Counted from the first letter of the stretch, positions 27,190 to 36,558 are shown. The stretch: 64,000 nt of DNA from Rubritalea profundi (GCF_002954445.1 NZ_MQWA01000001.1:3741780-3805779); one strand, 5' to 3'. A program made the numbers and translations. Notes: generated from the sequence alone by a model not told the origin.

Positions 27190-27879
27190 GATGAAGCACT
27201 ATTGTGGGTGGGGGGACTGGATTTTCCCCAGGGTTTTCGTTTTCTGAAAAGATAGACCGAATGCAACGGGTTCTCGTATCTAACACCTTGAGCCATAATC
27301 TTGAGGTAGACAAGGAGAAAGGAGATTAATCAGATCTAGGATCTCCTTGGGCTAAAATGAAAATGGGTGTTGTCGCTCATCGGATGGGGCTAGACCTTTG
27401 ATGGTGAACCCTTAAGAGTCTGTTATACCATTCTCCCAGTTATATTGTCGGAATGATGGGTTTGTAGGTTTCAATTTAGTAGCAGAGCATGAATCATGCG
27501 AGGGCTGAGCCTTTCAAATTCTTATTGATATTTCGACAACCTAACAGATTTGATAGACTTACTCCTTGAATGCTATGAAAAACATCTCGATCATTGTAGA
27601 AGTATGCGCGTATGCGCTGTGGTTGTATGTGGTCGCCTGCAGTAGCTAGAAGAAGGAGTTGTCTCGCCGATGCCCGCAATGAATGACCCCATGACGTCGT
27701 GTCAGCTGATTGACACTGTTGAGTTTTGGCACGCACGCTAAGTCAAGCTAGTGTTTATAAGAAGAGTCCTATGATAATCTCAACAACTCAGTAGCGTATT
27801 GATATCTGACCTTTATTGTACTGCGCGACTAGGTTGTGGGAGAAGGTGGCCAAACGAGTGAAGAAATTCACAGTAGTAT
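27190..27879. other. Gene-poor 690-bp region
   Basis: The stretch lies between the araC-type start and the end of the nucleotide-sugar dehydrogenase. Short open frames exist on both strands, but none has protein-like composition or a recognised motif. An 8-bp inverted repeat (AAGGAGAT at 27319-27326 with ATCTCCTT at 27341-27348) sits about 130 bases upstream of the regulator gene. It could be an operator or a weak hairpin; it has no T-tract. Otherwise I see nothing. Confidence 0.4.
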
Positions 27880-29180
27880 CTACGCTGACACGACTCGTGC
27901 TTTTCGGTCTTTCGGGGCGACATTGCAAGCATCGACAATCAGAGGGATTTCATCTGCCAACTGACCGTATTCCACTTCATGGTGAGCGGTGCAGATCACG
28001 GCGGCTGCGTAACGTTTCAATTCGTTTTGATCCCATCGGATTGATTGGCGTCCTGACCATTGGCCGCGATTAGCAGCAATGGAGAGGATGTGTGGGTCAT
28101 AATAATCCACCTCCGCACCTTTGGCCTTGAGGATGTCCATGACCTGGTAGGAAGGCGACTCACGATCATCGGAGATATTGGCTTATATGCCACGCCAATA
28201 ACTAGCACGGCATTCCCATGGAGGGCTTTGCCGGCATCGTTCATAGCCTCTAGCAGGTGGCTGGCCACATAGTCGGGCATTGAGCGGTTGACTTGTCCAG
28301 CCAATTCAATGAAGCGGCAGTCGATGTTAAATTCTAGAGCCTTCCACGTTAGATAATAAGGGTCGATGGGAATACAATGCCCGCCGACGCCAACCCCAGG
28401 GTAGAAGGGCATGAAGCCGAAGGGTTTTGTTTTGGCCGCCTCAACTACTTCCCAAACATCAATGCCTAAGGGCGCGTAGATGGTCTTAAGTTCGTTGACT
28501 AATGCAATATTGGTGAAACGAAATATATTCTCAGTCAATTTTACGGCTTCGGCTGTATCGCAATCGCGCACTGGTACAATTTGATCGATTGCTTTTTCAT
28601 AAAGTTCGGTTGCCCGTTCAAGGCATCCAGCCGTGAGCCCCCCGATGACCTTGGGTATTTTTCGGAGTTTACTCAGTGAATTGCCCGGGTCTTCACGCTC
28701 CGGAGAGAAGGTTAGATGAAAATCTGCGCCGGCTTGTAATCCTGAATGTCGCTCCAACATCTCGCGGAATTCGACACGGGTGGTCCCAGGGTAAGTGCTC
28801 GATTCTAGGGATACGAGCATGCCGCGTCTGAGGTGCGGAGCGACTTCCTCTGCTACCCCGAGAATGTAGGAGAGGTCTGGTTCATGATGCTGCCGCAGCG
28901 GGGTTGGCACGCAAATAATAATGGCCTCGCTCTCGGACAAGAGGCCTCGGTTGGTGGTGAATTCCAAGGTCCCGTCGCTGAGCGCACTAGCCAACTGTTC
29001 AGACGGAATATGGGGAAATGGGGAATGCCCTTGTTGTAACTCTAAGACTCTGTTGCTTTTGGCATCGAATCCGAGTGTTCGACACCCAGCCTCTGCGAAT
29101 CCTAGAGCGAGAGGAATGCCGACATAACCGAGGCCTACAACTGCTACATCAAAGCGTGCATGGGATGGTTTAATGATCAT
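27880..29180 (-). pseudogene. Nucleotide-sugar dehydrogenase (UDP-sugar 6-dehydrogenase type), frameshifted
   Basis: Such enzymes oxidise a UDP-hexose to the UDP-hexuronic acid with NAD+. Residues 1-340 read normally from 29180. They show the NAD-binding VVGLGYVGIPLALGF, the SSTYPGTTR region, the substrate domain AEAVKLTENIFRFTNIALVN and the catalytic-cysteine block GVGVGGHCIPIDPYY. After VIGVAYKP the frame fails near 28178. The expected NISDDRESPSYQVMDILKAK continues one frame away and runs to a stop at 27880. Restoring one base (AAGCCAATATC to AAGCCAAATATC on the coding strand) gives about 433 residues, the family norm. The ATG overlaps the synthase stop (ATGA). One lesion only, so a sequencing error is possible. 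Confidence 0.8.
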
Positions 29181-30592
29181 ATCGAAGCTGATGGGGTGGG
29201 TTTGCGCTCCATCGGGGCCCCTAAATCGCGACGGCGAAGTATAAAGTATTCGAAGGTCGCCAGCAGGCTAACAAAAACCCGGATTTGGTGCCACCCCAGA
29301 GCATCGGTGAAAATGGCAATAACCTCCTTCCAGTAATCTTTCCATGATGTGGAGCGCTGATTGGATTTTTCTGTAATGTAGATAGTCATTAATGTGAGGA
29401 ATACATTCACGCTGTATGCTAGGAACATGAGTATCAGGATTTCTTTGAACGTTGTTAGTCCCAATACCAAAAAGGTAACAGCTAGGGTGTAAGCGGCAAC
29501 CTCCACTAGCGGTGCTAAGGCTTCAAAGAGTAAAAAATAAGGCATACCGAAGAGTCCAGTAGTTCCATATCGAGGGTTGAAAATCATCCGCCAATTGCGA
29601 AAGACCGCTTGCAGTGTACCTCGTTGCCAGCGGTTGCGCTGTGGCAGATATTGGCTAATTTTTTCAGGAACCTCGGTGTAGCAAACAGCATCGGGAATAA
29701 AAGCTATCTTTAGGTTCCTCTTGTTCCGGCGGTCAAATAGATATCCATGGAGACGAATGGTGAACTCGATGTCATCAGTGATAGCCTTAGGCCAAGGTCC
29801 ACCGACCTCTTCTAAAGCCTCTTTTTTAATCAATAGCAGGGCGCCAGAGATGCAGAGCATGCTATGTAAACTGTTCAGGCCGTTGCGCGCCCATTGGAAG
29901 CTACGGGCGTATTCGACCTCCTGATTCAGGCCTAGCCAGCTCTTGGGTAAGCCCCTCGCTACTATGGTGCCGTTCTTTACGACTAATCCGTTAGATGGTC
30001 GGACCACACCAGAAGAAACAGCTAGGCTTGGGTTCAATAAGAAGGGGCGAGCCATGTGCTGCAAGCCATCGGTTTCTATCACGCAGTCTGCATCAATTAC
30101 ACAGAGTAGGGAATAGCGGCTCAGGTTCACAGCGGCATTGATCGCGTCAGCTCGCTGACCGTTCTCCTTCGATATCACCACGAGGTTCGGGTAATCTGGA
30201 GATTCGTAAACTGCATGAATTGGCCGCGTCTCGATCTGAGTGGCGCCGTGCCTCTCCAAGGGCTGGAGCTTGAAGCGCTGATGAAGTACGCAGATGGTTT
30301 CATCAGTGGACCCGTCATCGACGACGATGACCTCATGGCAAGGATAATTGAGCTTGAGCAGATTTTCCACCGTACCAATGATGATAGCGGCTTCGTTAAA
30401 GGCTGGAACAATAACAGAGACTGGTGTGGAAAGTTCCGATTGAGCTATATGGTCGAATTCCGCGATCGTGATCTCCTTGTTGTATTTATGTATTTGTAAA
30501 GCTCCAAGAATCACCAGCAGCAGGCTGGTCATGCTTAAAGCTATGAAATAAACGAAAATGGAAAATCCACAGATGTAGAGGATGGTAATCAT
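29177..30592 (-). CDS. Membrane glycosyltransferase family 2, processive polysaccharide synthase-like
   Basis: The 471-residue protein resembles PgaC/hyaluronan/cellulose-type synthases. A TM segment lies at about 5-33, followed by a cytoplasmic GT-A domain. Its residues are VSVIVPAFNEAA, VVDDGSTD (D92-D93), IDADC (D167, D169), AITDDIE (T272-D274) and the QRNRW signature of processive enzymes at 318-322. Three or more TM segments follow (about 350-400 and 440-455). It should polymerise a nucleotide sugar and extrude the chain across the inner membrane. It is translated in tandem with the dehydrogenase (4-base overlap) and starts 2 bases after the HEAT gene's stop. The polymer may contain uronic acid, given the neighbouring enzymes. 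Confidence 0.88.
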   Translation of the reverse strand: MITILYICGFSIFVYFIALSMTSLLLVILGALQIHKYNKEITIAEFDHIAQSELSTPVSVIVPAFNEAAIIIGTVENLLKLNYPCHEVIVVDDGSTDETICVLHQRFKLQPLERHGATQIETRPIHAVYESPDYPNLVVISKENGQRADAINAAVNLSRYSLLCVIDADCVIETDGLQHMARPFLLNPSLAVSSGVVRPSNGLVVKNGTIVARGLPKSWLGLNQEVEYARSFQWARNGLNSLHSMLCISGALLLIKKEALEEVGGPWPKAITDDIEFTIRLHGYLFDRRNKRNLKIAFIPDAVCYTEVPEKISQYLPQRNRWQRGTLQAVFRNWRMIFNPRYGTTGLFGMPYFLLFEALAPLVEVAAYTLAVTFLVLGLTTFKEILILMFLAYSVNVFLTLMTIYITEKSNQRSTSWKDYWKEVIAIFTDALGWHQIRVFVSLLATFEYFILRRRDLGAPMERKPTPSASI

Positions 30593-30594
30593 AG

Positions 30595-31680
30595 TTAGTT
30601 TTTCTTTGTATCGAGGATCATATGTTCCTCAAGAACTTCGCAGCATATTTCACGGGCGTGCTCGTCGCTGGTATTTTTCATTACCTTTTGGAGCTCTGTG
30701 ATGCCGACTTGACCGAGAGAGTGAAGCGCTTGTGCGGCTGAAAATCGCACCCACCACGAGGAATCGCTTAGGGCGTTAGAGAGCATAGGTATCTGCCTGT
30801 CTGCATGCAATTTACCTATAGCCTTCATCGCTTTCTTGCGGACCCTCCATGCTGGGTCATTGGCCAGTGCCGCGACAGGCGATATGGCTGCAGGATCACC
30901 AATCTCTCCGAGGGCACGTGCCGCGCATAGGCGCACACTCTCCTGGGGGTTTTTGAGTAGCCTAATCAGTGGTTGCACTGCTTCCGAGGTGCGGAGCATA
31001 CCCAGAACTCGGGCCGCCACGATTATAGCATTGGCAGAATACTTTCCAATGGGGCTTTCTAACATGGTGAGAAGGGTTGGCACCGCAGAGGGACCGTAAT
31101 CGGAAATGGCCTCGGCCTCTCGGCGATTGTCTAATTCGTTTGGCAAATCTAGGGCCTGAAGGATAGGTTTGATCGCTTCTGTCTTGCCCTGTATGGCCAA
31201 AGAGCGTGCTGCACAGAGGCGGATCGCTGGGATCTTGTCTTCTAGAGCGTCGAGAAGCGCAGCTGTTGATGCTTCATTATTGAGGAAGCCGAGGCGTTCC
31301 GTGGCTAGCAGGCGTCGTTTCAATTGATTACTTTTCAGAGCGTCAATTTCTTCATCAATAAATATCAGCCCGGTAAACAAGGGTTGGAGGCGAGGACGGG
31401 AGCTAGATTCTAGCTCATGGGCGAGATGAATCAGCAAACTAAGAGCCTCCGTCGGATCCTCCTGCATGGCCTTGATCGCGGTCTCCTCCGTAGCCTCGCC
31501 TCGAAGGAACCTCCATATGAGAGGTATGATGGCTTTGCCGAATGTCGAGTTGTGTTGTTGACGACGATCGATCATCCAGTGCTCAACAGTGATATACAGC
31601 AGCAGAACTAGGCTCAAGACTGACAAAGCTAGCGCAATATTGAGCACTATGGGTATAAAATTAGGACCTAGAATTTCCAT
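30595..31680 (-). CDS. Membrane-anchored HEAT-repeat protein of the polysaccharide locus
   Basis: The 361-residue protein has one N-terminal transmembrane helix (about 10-34) and then a chain of HEAT/PBS-lyase-type repeats from about residue 120. The repeats are recognisable by recurring VRLCAARALGEIGDPAAISP- and WVRFSAAQALHSLG-like units of 30-32 residues. Such scaffolds mediate protein contacts. Its position between the outer-membrane barrel gene (13-base overlap) and the synthase gene suggests it links the synthase to the envelope export part, a role played by TPR proteins in the Pga and alginate systems. That role is inference. Confidence 0.75.
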   Translation of the reverse strand: MEILGPNFIPIVLNIALALSVLSLVLLLYITVEHWMIDRRQQHNSTFGKAIIPLIWRFLRGEATEETAIKAMQEDPTEALSLLIHLAHELESSSRPRLQPLFTGLIFIDEEIDALKSNQLKRRLLATERLGFLNNEASTAALLDALEDKIPAIRLCAARSLAIQGKTEAIKPILQALDLPNELDNRREAEAISDYGPSAVPTLLTMLESPIGKYSANAIIVAARVLGMLRTSEAVQPLIRLLKNPQESVRLCAARALGEIGDPAAISPVAALANDPAWRVRKKAMKAIGKLHADRQIPMLSNALSDSSWWVRFSAAQALHSLGQVGITELQKVMKNTSDEHAREICCEVLEEHMILDTKKN

Positions 31681-32618
31681 ACTAATCCGATGGTTGGGGT
31701 GATACTTTGATAGAGTTCCTTGTCGTTATCTGGACGCAGGCGATAGACATATTCTAAGCCCGCAAAGACGCTGAGATTGGGCTTAATAGGTTCTTTGTAG
31801 AAGACCGAGGCTATGTAGGCATCAGAAAGTGCGGCAAAAGGCGCACCGAAATCGAGTTCAGGATCTGTTCCGTAGGCAAAACCGAAGGTTAATTGCCCGT
31901 CTCTAGGCATATCACCGAAGTTAACCGCAGCACTATAGTAGTCATAGTCAACCTCGTCGTGGACCCAGCCGTGGGCGTAGCGGAGTGTGACAAATGACTT
32001 TTCCGTAAACCAGTACGATACACCTGGTTTGATCTGTGTGATGTCATATTCGGCGCTGCTATAGTTAGTGTCAAAATAGAGTTGTTCAACATCGAGTAGT
32101 AAGGTCACTTTCGGATTCAGTATGTATTGAAATCCAGCGGAATAGACATTGTTAGGCAAAAAGTTAGCATCTGGCGTGTGAGATATTTCGCCGTGCACTT
32201 CGAGTTCCTTGAGTGGATACCACGAGGCGTTAAAGCTATACATGATGTCATCATCGTTTGGTGGTCTCTGTACAAAATCAACGCTGCCACCTAACAGTAG
32301 GTATTTGTCTGGTTGATAGAAAATGTCGAGTGTTTCCCTTTGCCAATCCTCGCGTCCTTTGTTGAAAAAGGTATGGCTGTATGAAGGAACGACAATCCAG
32401 GGGTAGAAGGGCTTGTCTTGAATGACCTCTTTACCATCAAAGGAGGCGCCCTCGCCGTTGGCTCGATTCTCCATCTCTAAGTGGGCACTGCTTGTGAGTC
32501 GTTGCTGCGACTTTCTATCGACATAAGTGTTGGCGGCCGATTGGCAGAAACTATCCACTCGAAGGCAGAATAGAGCCAGAACAACTAGTGATGTGCGCGT
32601 ATTCATTATAATTTTCAT
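31668..32618 (-). CDS. YaiO-like outer-membrane beta-barrel protein
   Basis: The 316-residue product has a signal peptide (after MKIIMNTRTS, a hydrophobic run ending near SFCQ). About 250 residues of alternating aromatic beta strands follow, ending in the outer-membrane signal IGLVWKF with terminal Phe. The strands YSFNASWYPLKELEVHGEIS and SYWFTEKSFVTLRYAHGW are typical of YaiO-family barrels associated with polysaccharide loci. I set the start at the ATG overlapping the epimerase stop (TAATG at 32618), not the earlier in-frame ATG at 32681. It is the likely outer-membrane exit or anchor for the polymer made by the synthase. Confidence 0.75.
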   Translation of the reverse strand: MKIIMNTRTSLVVLALFCLRVDSFCQSAANTYVDRKSQQRLTSSAHLEMENRANGEGASFDGKEVIQDKPFYPWIVVPSYSHTFFNKGREDWQRETLDIFYQPDKYLLLGGSVDFVQRPPNDDDIMYSFNASWYPLKELEVHGEISHTPDANFLPNNVYSAGFQYILNPKVTLLLDVEQLYFDTNYSSAEYDITQIKPGVSYWFTEKSFVTLRYAHGWVHDEVDYDYYSAAVNFGDMPRDGQLTFGFAYGTDPELDFGAPFAALSDAYIASVFYKEPIKPNLSVFAGLEYVYRLRPDNDKELYQSITPTIGLVWKF

Positions 32619-33613
32619 TAGAGGGTAGCTTCCTGACGGATGTGTTTGAGTAAATCGTCGATGGTTTCTTCCAGCGTCCATTGCGGGCTAAAGCCGGTGA
32701 GTCGCTCAAGCTTTTCTACTATCGGTTTGCGCTGAGTAATGTGATCAAAATGTTCGCCGTATGCTTGATCGAAAGGTACAAACTGGATGGTTGAGGAGCT
32801 GCCGGCGCGAGCGATAACTAGTTTAGCCAGTTCAAGAATACTGATTTCACGGGTGTTGCCCACGTTGACGACTTCGCCATTTTGGACTTCTCCAGGGTCG
32901 TCCCCAATGGCAGCAAGCTTATCCAACGCGGCCATGGTGTCTCGAACATCACAAAATGATCGTATCTGGCTACCGTCTCCGAAGACGGTAAGCGGCACCC
33001 CGTCTAACGCTTGCTGGATGAATCTCGGAATGACGAAGCCATAATTCCCAGACTGATGCGGCCCCACGACATTGAACAGACGGGGAATGACTACCTTAAT
33101 TCCACATTGCTCATGGTAAGCTTGGGCCTGGATCTCATTGGTCAATTTACTCAATGCATAGCCAGTCAAACCTCCTCGCTCTATTGAAAATGCGAGGTCA
33201 ATGCCCTCGCTCAGTGCGAGCTGATCGCTCGAATGTCCGTAAACCGAAGAGCTTGAAGCGATGATGATCTGAGGGTTGTTTGGTCCATTGGCGGCGGCTT
33301 CCAGCACACGTTCGGTCGCTCCAACATTGATGCGAGTCACTGCCACGGATTCCTTAAGTACGCGGAACATGCCGACTACTGCGGCAAGATGATAGATGCG
33401 GTCTGCCTTGGTCACCTCGGCAGCGAGATCGGTCCAGCTCAGAAGATCTGCTTTGACAAAGGAAAAGCACTCCTGTCCTATCAGCGCGGCAAGATTCTCC
33501 TTTCTCCCCGTGCTCAGGTCATCGACCGCAACAACTGTGTCACCCCGGTTGATGTGAAATTCGCTCAGATTTGAGCCGATGAATCCAGCTCCTCCTGTAA
33601 TTAAGATATTCAT
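32618..33613 (-). CDS. NAD-dependent epimerase/dehydratase (extended SDR)
   Basis: The 331-residue enzyme is an extended short-chain dehydrogenase acting on nucleotide sugars. It has the Rossmann motif TGGAGFIGSN, the cofactor Asp in VAVDDLSTG, the catalytic Ser region SSSSVYGH and the Tyr-Lys pair in YALSKLTNE. Residues further on (RLFNVVGPHQ, PLTVFGDGSQIRSFCDVRD) match UDP-sugar epimerases and 4,6-dehydratases. It heads a five-gene minus-strand run, so its promoter should be in the 437 bases upstream. Together with the nucleotide-sugar dehydrogenase it presumably prepares the sugar precursor. Exact substrate unknown. Confidence 0.88.
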   Translation of the reverse strand: MNILITGGAGFIGSNLSEFHINRGDTVVAVDDLSTGRKENLAALIGQECFSFVKADLLSWTDLAAEVTKADRIYHLAAVVGMFRVLKESVAVTRINVGATERVLEAAANGPNNPQIIIASSSSVYGHSSDQLALSEGIDLAFSIERGGLTGYALSKLTNEIQAQAYHEQCGIKVVIPRLFNVVGPHQSGNYGFVIPRFIQQALDGVPLTVFGDGSQIRSFCDVRDTMAALDKLAAIGDDPGEVQNGEVVNVGNTREISILELAKLVIARAGSSSTIQFVPFDQAYGEHFDHITQRKPIVEKLERLTGFSPQWTLEETIDDLLKHIRQEATL

Positions 33614-34050
33614 TATAACGTCAATTTTCTACATCCCTTTGGGAGATATGGGTGAACTCGTTTTAGTTTTTTAGGCAGACTCAGTAATTATATGAATTCG
33701 GATCTTTTTCATGACATTACCAGCTTCTAACAGATCCTATTATTTAATCATCAAGGTTGTCTAACTGCTACTATTATTGGATAGTTATCAAAGATTCACT
33801 GCCCATCGATTGTCCTATAGTGCTCTTATCTTGTCTTACTTAGCGTAAGGCCTATTTTAGCCGTAATTTACGACAATCTAAACCCACTTTTAAGAGTATC
33901 TTATTGCAGGGGGATTTAGACTTTCACTCTATATGTAGCGACGTCGCACCTCCCTTTTTGGCCCCACCACGATGCCCTCAGCCACCTCACTCAAAAAGCA
34001 AATACCTAGCAGTATTGTTTAGTCAGCTCAGCACGGGAAATCTAACCAGG
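33614..34050. other. Intergenic region, probable promoter area of the polysaccharide locus
   Basis: The 437 bases between the epimerase start and the PHP gene's stop are AT-rich and contain no convincing open frame, tRNA or strong terminator. I looked for a sigma-54 promoter pattern (GG then GC ten bases apart with flanking consensus) on the minus strand and saw none. The region should contain the locus promoter. Confidence 0.4.
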
Positions 34051-34857
34051 CTATAAAGCCTCGTAGCTTCTCTGACCTTGATTGATCAAGGTGGTCTCGA
34101 CGTAACCTGCGGCTTTAGCGATTGCTATAGCTTTGGTGAAATCTCTGGCGACTTCATCTGGGTGGTGTGCGTCTGAAGAGATGACGAGGTCGACCCCTCC
34201 ATCGCGGGCGAGCCCGAGAAAGTCGCTGTGTGGGTATTGTTCAGCACAGGGCTTGTGCCAACCTGCAGTGTTGAGCTCTATGATGGCGCCTGAGGTGGCG
34301 ATTGCGTCAATCACAGGTTCGTAGAAGCGATTGAGTTCGCCATCTGGCCTGTAGCCAAATTTCTTGATCAGGTCTGGGTGGGCTAAAATATCGAACAAGC
34401 CGCTATCGGCCATGTCGATGTAACTTTGCCAGTATCTCGTCCAAACTTGCTCGATGTCCGCTTCAGCCCACTTTGAGCCGACCCACTTTGGGTTATCAAA
34501 ATTCCAGTTCGACCCGTCATTGATGTAGTGAACGGAACCGATGAGGTAGTCCCATCTGTGACGGTCTCGCAGATTGGTAATCCAGCCCTCACAGTCAGGT
34601 AGCCAATCACACTCTAGGCCGACACGTACCGGTATTTTATCGCCAGCATGCGCCTTGGCGCGCTCAACCCAGTCGAAGTACTCCGGGAGTTGAGAGTCGA
34701 GCATTCGCCAGTCGTCGAAAAATTCTTTACCGACAGGTGCGTGGTCCGAAATTCCATACTCAGTCACTCCCGCGGCAATTGCCGCATCGATGAATGCTTC
34801 AGGTTCCCCCTCAGCATGCATGCAGAGCGGCGTGTGAGTGTGGTAGTCGGCAGGCAT
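34051..34857 (-). CDS. PHP-domain phosphatase, histidinol-phosphatase (HisJ/HisK) type
   Basis: This 268-residue cytoplasmic enzyme starts with the PHP metal motif YHTHTPLC and continues with GISDHAPV, LECDW, GSVHY, LAHPDLIKKFG and the late motif ISSDAHHPDEV. These supply the trinuclear metal site. The length and order agree with histidinol-phosphatases of the HisK family, which dephosphorylate L-histidinol phosphate in histidine biosynthesis. I used the ATG at 34857 (MPADYHTH); an in-frame ATG at 35022 would add 55 proline- and arginine-rich residues overlapping rlmI. No other his gene is nearby, so the substrate is not certain. Confidence 0.82.
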   Translation of the reverse strand: MPADYHTHTPLCMHAEGEPEAFIDAAIAAGVTEYGISDHAPVGKEFFDDWRMLDSQLPEYFDWVERAKAHAGDKIPVRVGLECDWLPDCEGWITNLRDRHRWDYLIGSVHYINDGSNWNFDNPKWVGSKWAEADIEQVWTRYWQSYIDMADSGLFDILAHPDLIKKFGYRPDGELNRFYEPVIDAIATSGAIIELNTAGWHKPCAEQYPHSDFLGLARDGGVDLVISSDAHHPDEVARDFTKAIAIAKAAGYVETTLINQGQRSYEAL

Positions 34858-34904
34858 GGGGATTGAGTGATGAGGGAAAAATGGGAGATCTCTTAATTGG
34901 AGCG

Positions 34905-36068
34905 CTAGCGACTCGGTGCTAGTTCGAAGGTGAAGCCTTTGAGGTATTCGGTTTCTGGGATTCCGGGGAGGATAGGGTGGTCGAGGCGCTGGCTGTGATT
35001 CTGGATGAGACGTAGTGTGCACTTAGCATCCACAGATGCTGACACTACGTTTTCCAAGAAAAGCTCACGTGTGGCGTGGTGAGAGCAACAGAAGGTGGAA
35101 AGGATACCGTTGCGCGCTAGAATCTTAAGTCCACGGAGGTGGATTTCTTTGTATCCACGCATAGCGTCCTTCAGGGTCTTCTTGTTACGGGTGAATGAAG
35201 GGGGGTCGAGGATGATGAGGTCGTACTCGTCTTCGCAATGTTTGAGGAAATCAAAGGCGTTGTGCTTGATCGCATTGATCTCGACACCATTGAGTTCAGC
35301 ATTGCGCAGAGTGGCCGCGATGGCACTTTCTGATGAATCCACAGCTGTGACACTTTCCGCACCAGCCTTGGCGCAAGCGAGGGCGAACCCACCTTGATTA
35401 CAGAATACATCGAGCACTCTCTTGCCTTTGGCCATATTCGCGATCGCTGCGTGAGCTTCGAGTTGGTCGAGGTAGAGGCCAGTCTTCTGACCGTCCAATA
35501 GGTCAACTTCGAAAATTACTCCGTTTGCTTCTACCGTGAATGGACCTGGGTTCTCACCGTGTACGAGTGTAATCTCAGGCTCGATTCCTTCAGCTTTGAG
35601 CATTGGCGAGTCGTTGCGGAGGATGATGGTCTTCGGCTCTAGCAATTTAATGATAGCTTCGATGATGATGTCTTTGCGCTGGTGCATAGCCAATGTCAGC
35701 GTCTGCAGCACAAAGTGGTCACCGTATCGGTCCAGTATTACACCGGGGAGGGCGTCGGACTCGCTCCAAACCATGCGGCAGAGGTTGATGTCGACGCTTT
35801 CAGCGCGCTCACGCACATCAATGGCTTGCTGAATGCGGCGTTCGAAGAATTCGATCTCAAGCTTTTGCTTACGGCGGGAAATGCGGCGGGCAACAATCTG
35901 TGAATCCGGGTTGTAAATAGCGGTTCCGAGTGGTCTATCGCGGAAATCCTTGAGGGAAATGACATCGCCGGGCTCAGGATTACCAAAAGTTTTTTGGATT
36001 TCAGATGCGTAGACCCAGTCGTGGCCATGAAAGATGCGTGCGCGTGGTTTTACAATAATTCCAGCCAT
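34905..36068 (-). CDS. Class I SAM-dependent rRNA methyltransferase, RlmI-like
   Basis: RlmI methylates cytosine 1962 of 23S rRNA; this 387-residue protein has the same layout. A PUA domain is at the N-terminus (VKPRARIFHGHDWVYASEI). A middle domain includes WSESDALPGVILDRYGDHFV. The Rossmann methyltransferase domain shows VLDVFCNQGGFALACAKAGA, VDSSESA, the catalytic LDPPSFTRNKK and FCCSHH. It lies 47 bases upstream of the PHP gene on the same strand. Which cytosine is modified is inferred from the family. Confidence 0.88.
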   Translation of the reverse strand: MAGIIVKPRARIFHGHDWVYASEIQKTFGNPEPGDVISLKDFRDRPLGTAIYNPDSQIVARRISRRKQKLEIEFFERRIQQAIDVRERAESVDINLCRMVWSESDALPGVILDRYGDHFVLQTLTLAMHQRKDIIIEAIIKLLEPKTIILRNDSPMLKAEGIEPEITLVHGENPGPFTVEANGVIFEVDLLDGQKTGLYLDQLEAHAAIANMAKGKRVLDVFCNQGGFALACAKAGAESVTAVDSSESAIAATLRNAELNGVEINAIKHNAFDFLKHCEDEYDLIILDPPSFTRNKKTLKDAMRGYKEIHLRGLKILARNGILSTFCCSHHATRELFLENVVSASVDAKCTLRLIQNHSQRLDHPILPGIPETEYLKGFTFELAPSR

Positions 36069-36249
36069 GATGTTGTTAATATTTAGTGAGTTAAGTGCTG
36101 TTTGTGAGTGCGTTCGAATCCTAATGGAAGGATTAGCGATGCAAGAGCTAATTCCTAGCTAGCCTATGGTCAACACCCGAGCAAGGACATTAGGTGCATT
36201 TTCAGCTTGATAGAGTCGATCAATAAAACTATTTATGCGTCACAATATT

Positions 36250-36504
36250 ATGGGACAACAAAGTAATAAGAATCTAAAGCGCCGCCGTCGTAAGGAATAC
36301 CTCCGCCGTAAAAAAGCAGCAGCCTCCACTCCTACAGCTTCTGTAGCGAAAAAAGCTACTGCTGAGAAGCCCGCTGCTAAAAAAGCACCAGCCAAGAAAG
36401 CGGCAAAGAAGGCTCCTGCTAAGAAGGCTGCCAAGAAAGCACCAGCTAAGAAAGCACCTGCTAAGAAAGCAGCTAAAAAGGCTGCCAAGAAAACTGAGGA
36501 GTAA
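36250..36504 (+). CDS. Lys/Ala/Pro-rich histone H1-like protein
   Basis: The 84-residue protein begins with a basic segment (SNKNLKRRRRKEYLRRKK). It then consists of repeated AKKA, KKAPAKKA and PAKKAAKK units that mimic the C-terminal tail of eukaryotic histone H1 and bacterial H1-like proteins such as HU tails or Hc1. It should be disordered and strongly positively charged (estimated pI above 11), binding DNA or RNA without sequence specificity. I chose the ATG at 36250; the ATG at 36235 adds five residues. A strong terminator follows, so it is monocistronic. The repeats are also low-complexity DNA, and the reverse strand carries a spurious alanine-rich frame. Confidence 0.75.
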   Translation: MGQQSNKNLKRRRRKEYLRRKKAAASTPTASVAKKATAEKPAAKKAPAKKAAKKAPAKKAAKKAPAKKAPAKKAAKKAAKKTEE

Positions 36505-36520
36505 GACTAGTCTTTATAAG

Positions 36521-36558
36521 ATAAAAAACCACCCTGTGAACCAGGGTGGTTTTTTTTA
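36521..36558 (+). terminator. Strong intrinsic terminator after the H1-like gene
   Basis: A 14-bp perfect stem (AAAAAACCACCCTG with CAGGGTGGTTTTTT) with the loop TGAAC is followed by two more T residues. It is nearly symmetrical and could act on both strands. It lies 17 bases after the H1-like stop codon. Confidence 0.9.

Noticed and set aside
27494-27736. 80-codon minus-strand open frame in the gene-poor region
   Set aside because: No ribosome site, no recognisable motif, and surrounded by sequence without coding character.
36240-36488. Alanine/phenylalanine-rich open frame on the minus strand
   Set aside because: It is the exact antisense of the Lys/Ala repeats of the H1-like gene; low-complexity repeats keep the opposite frame open without coding meaning.
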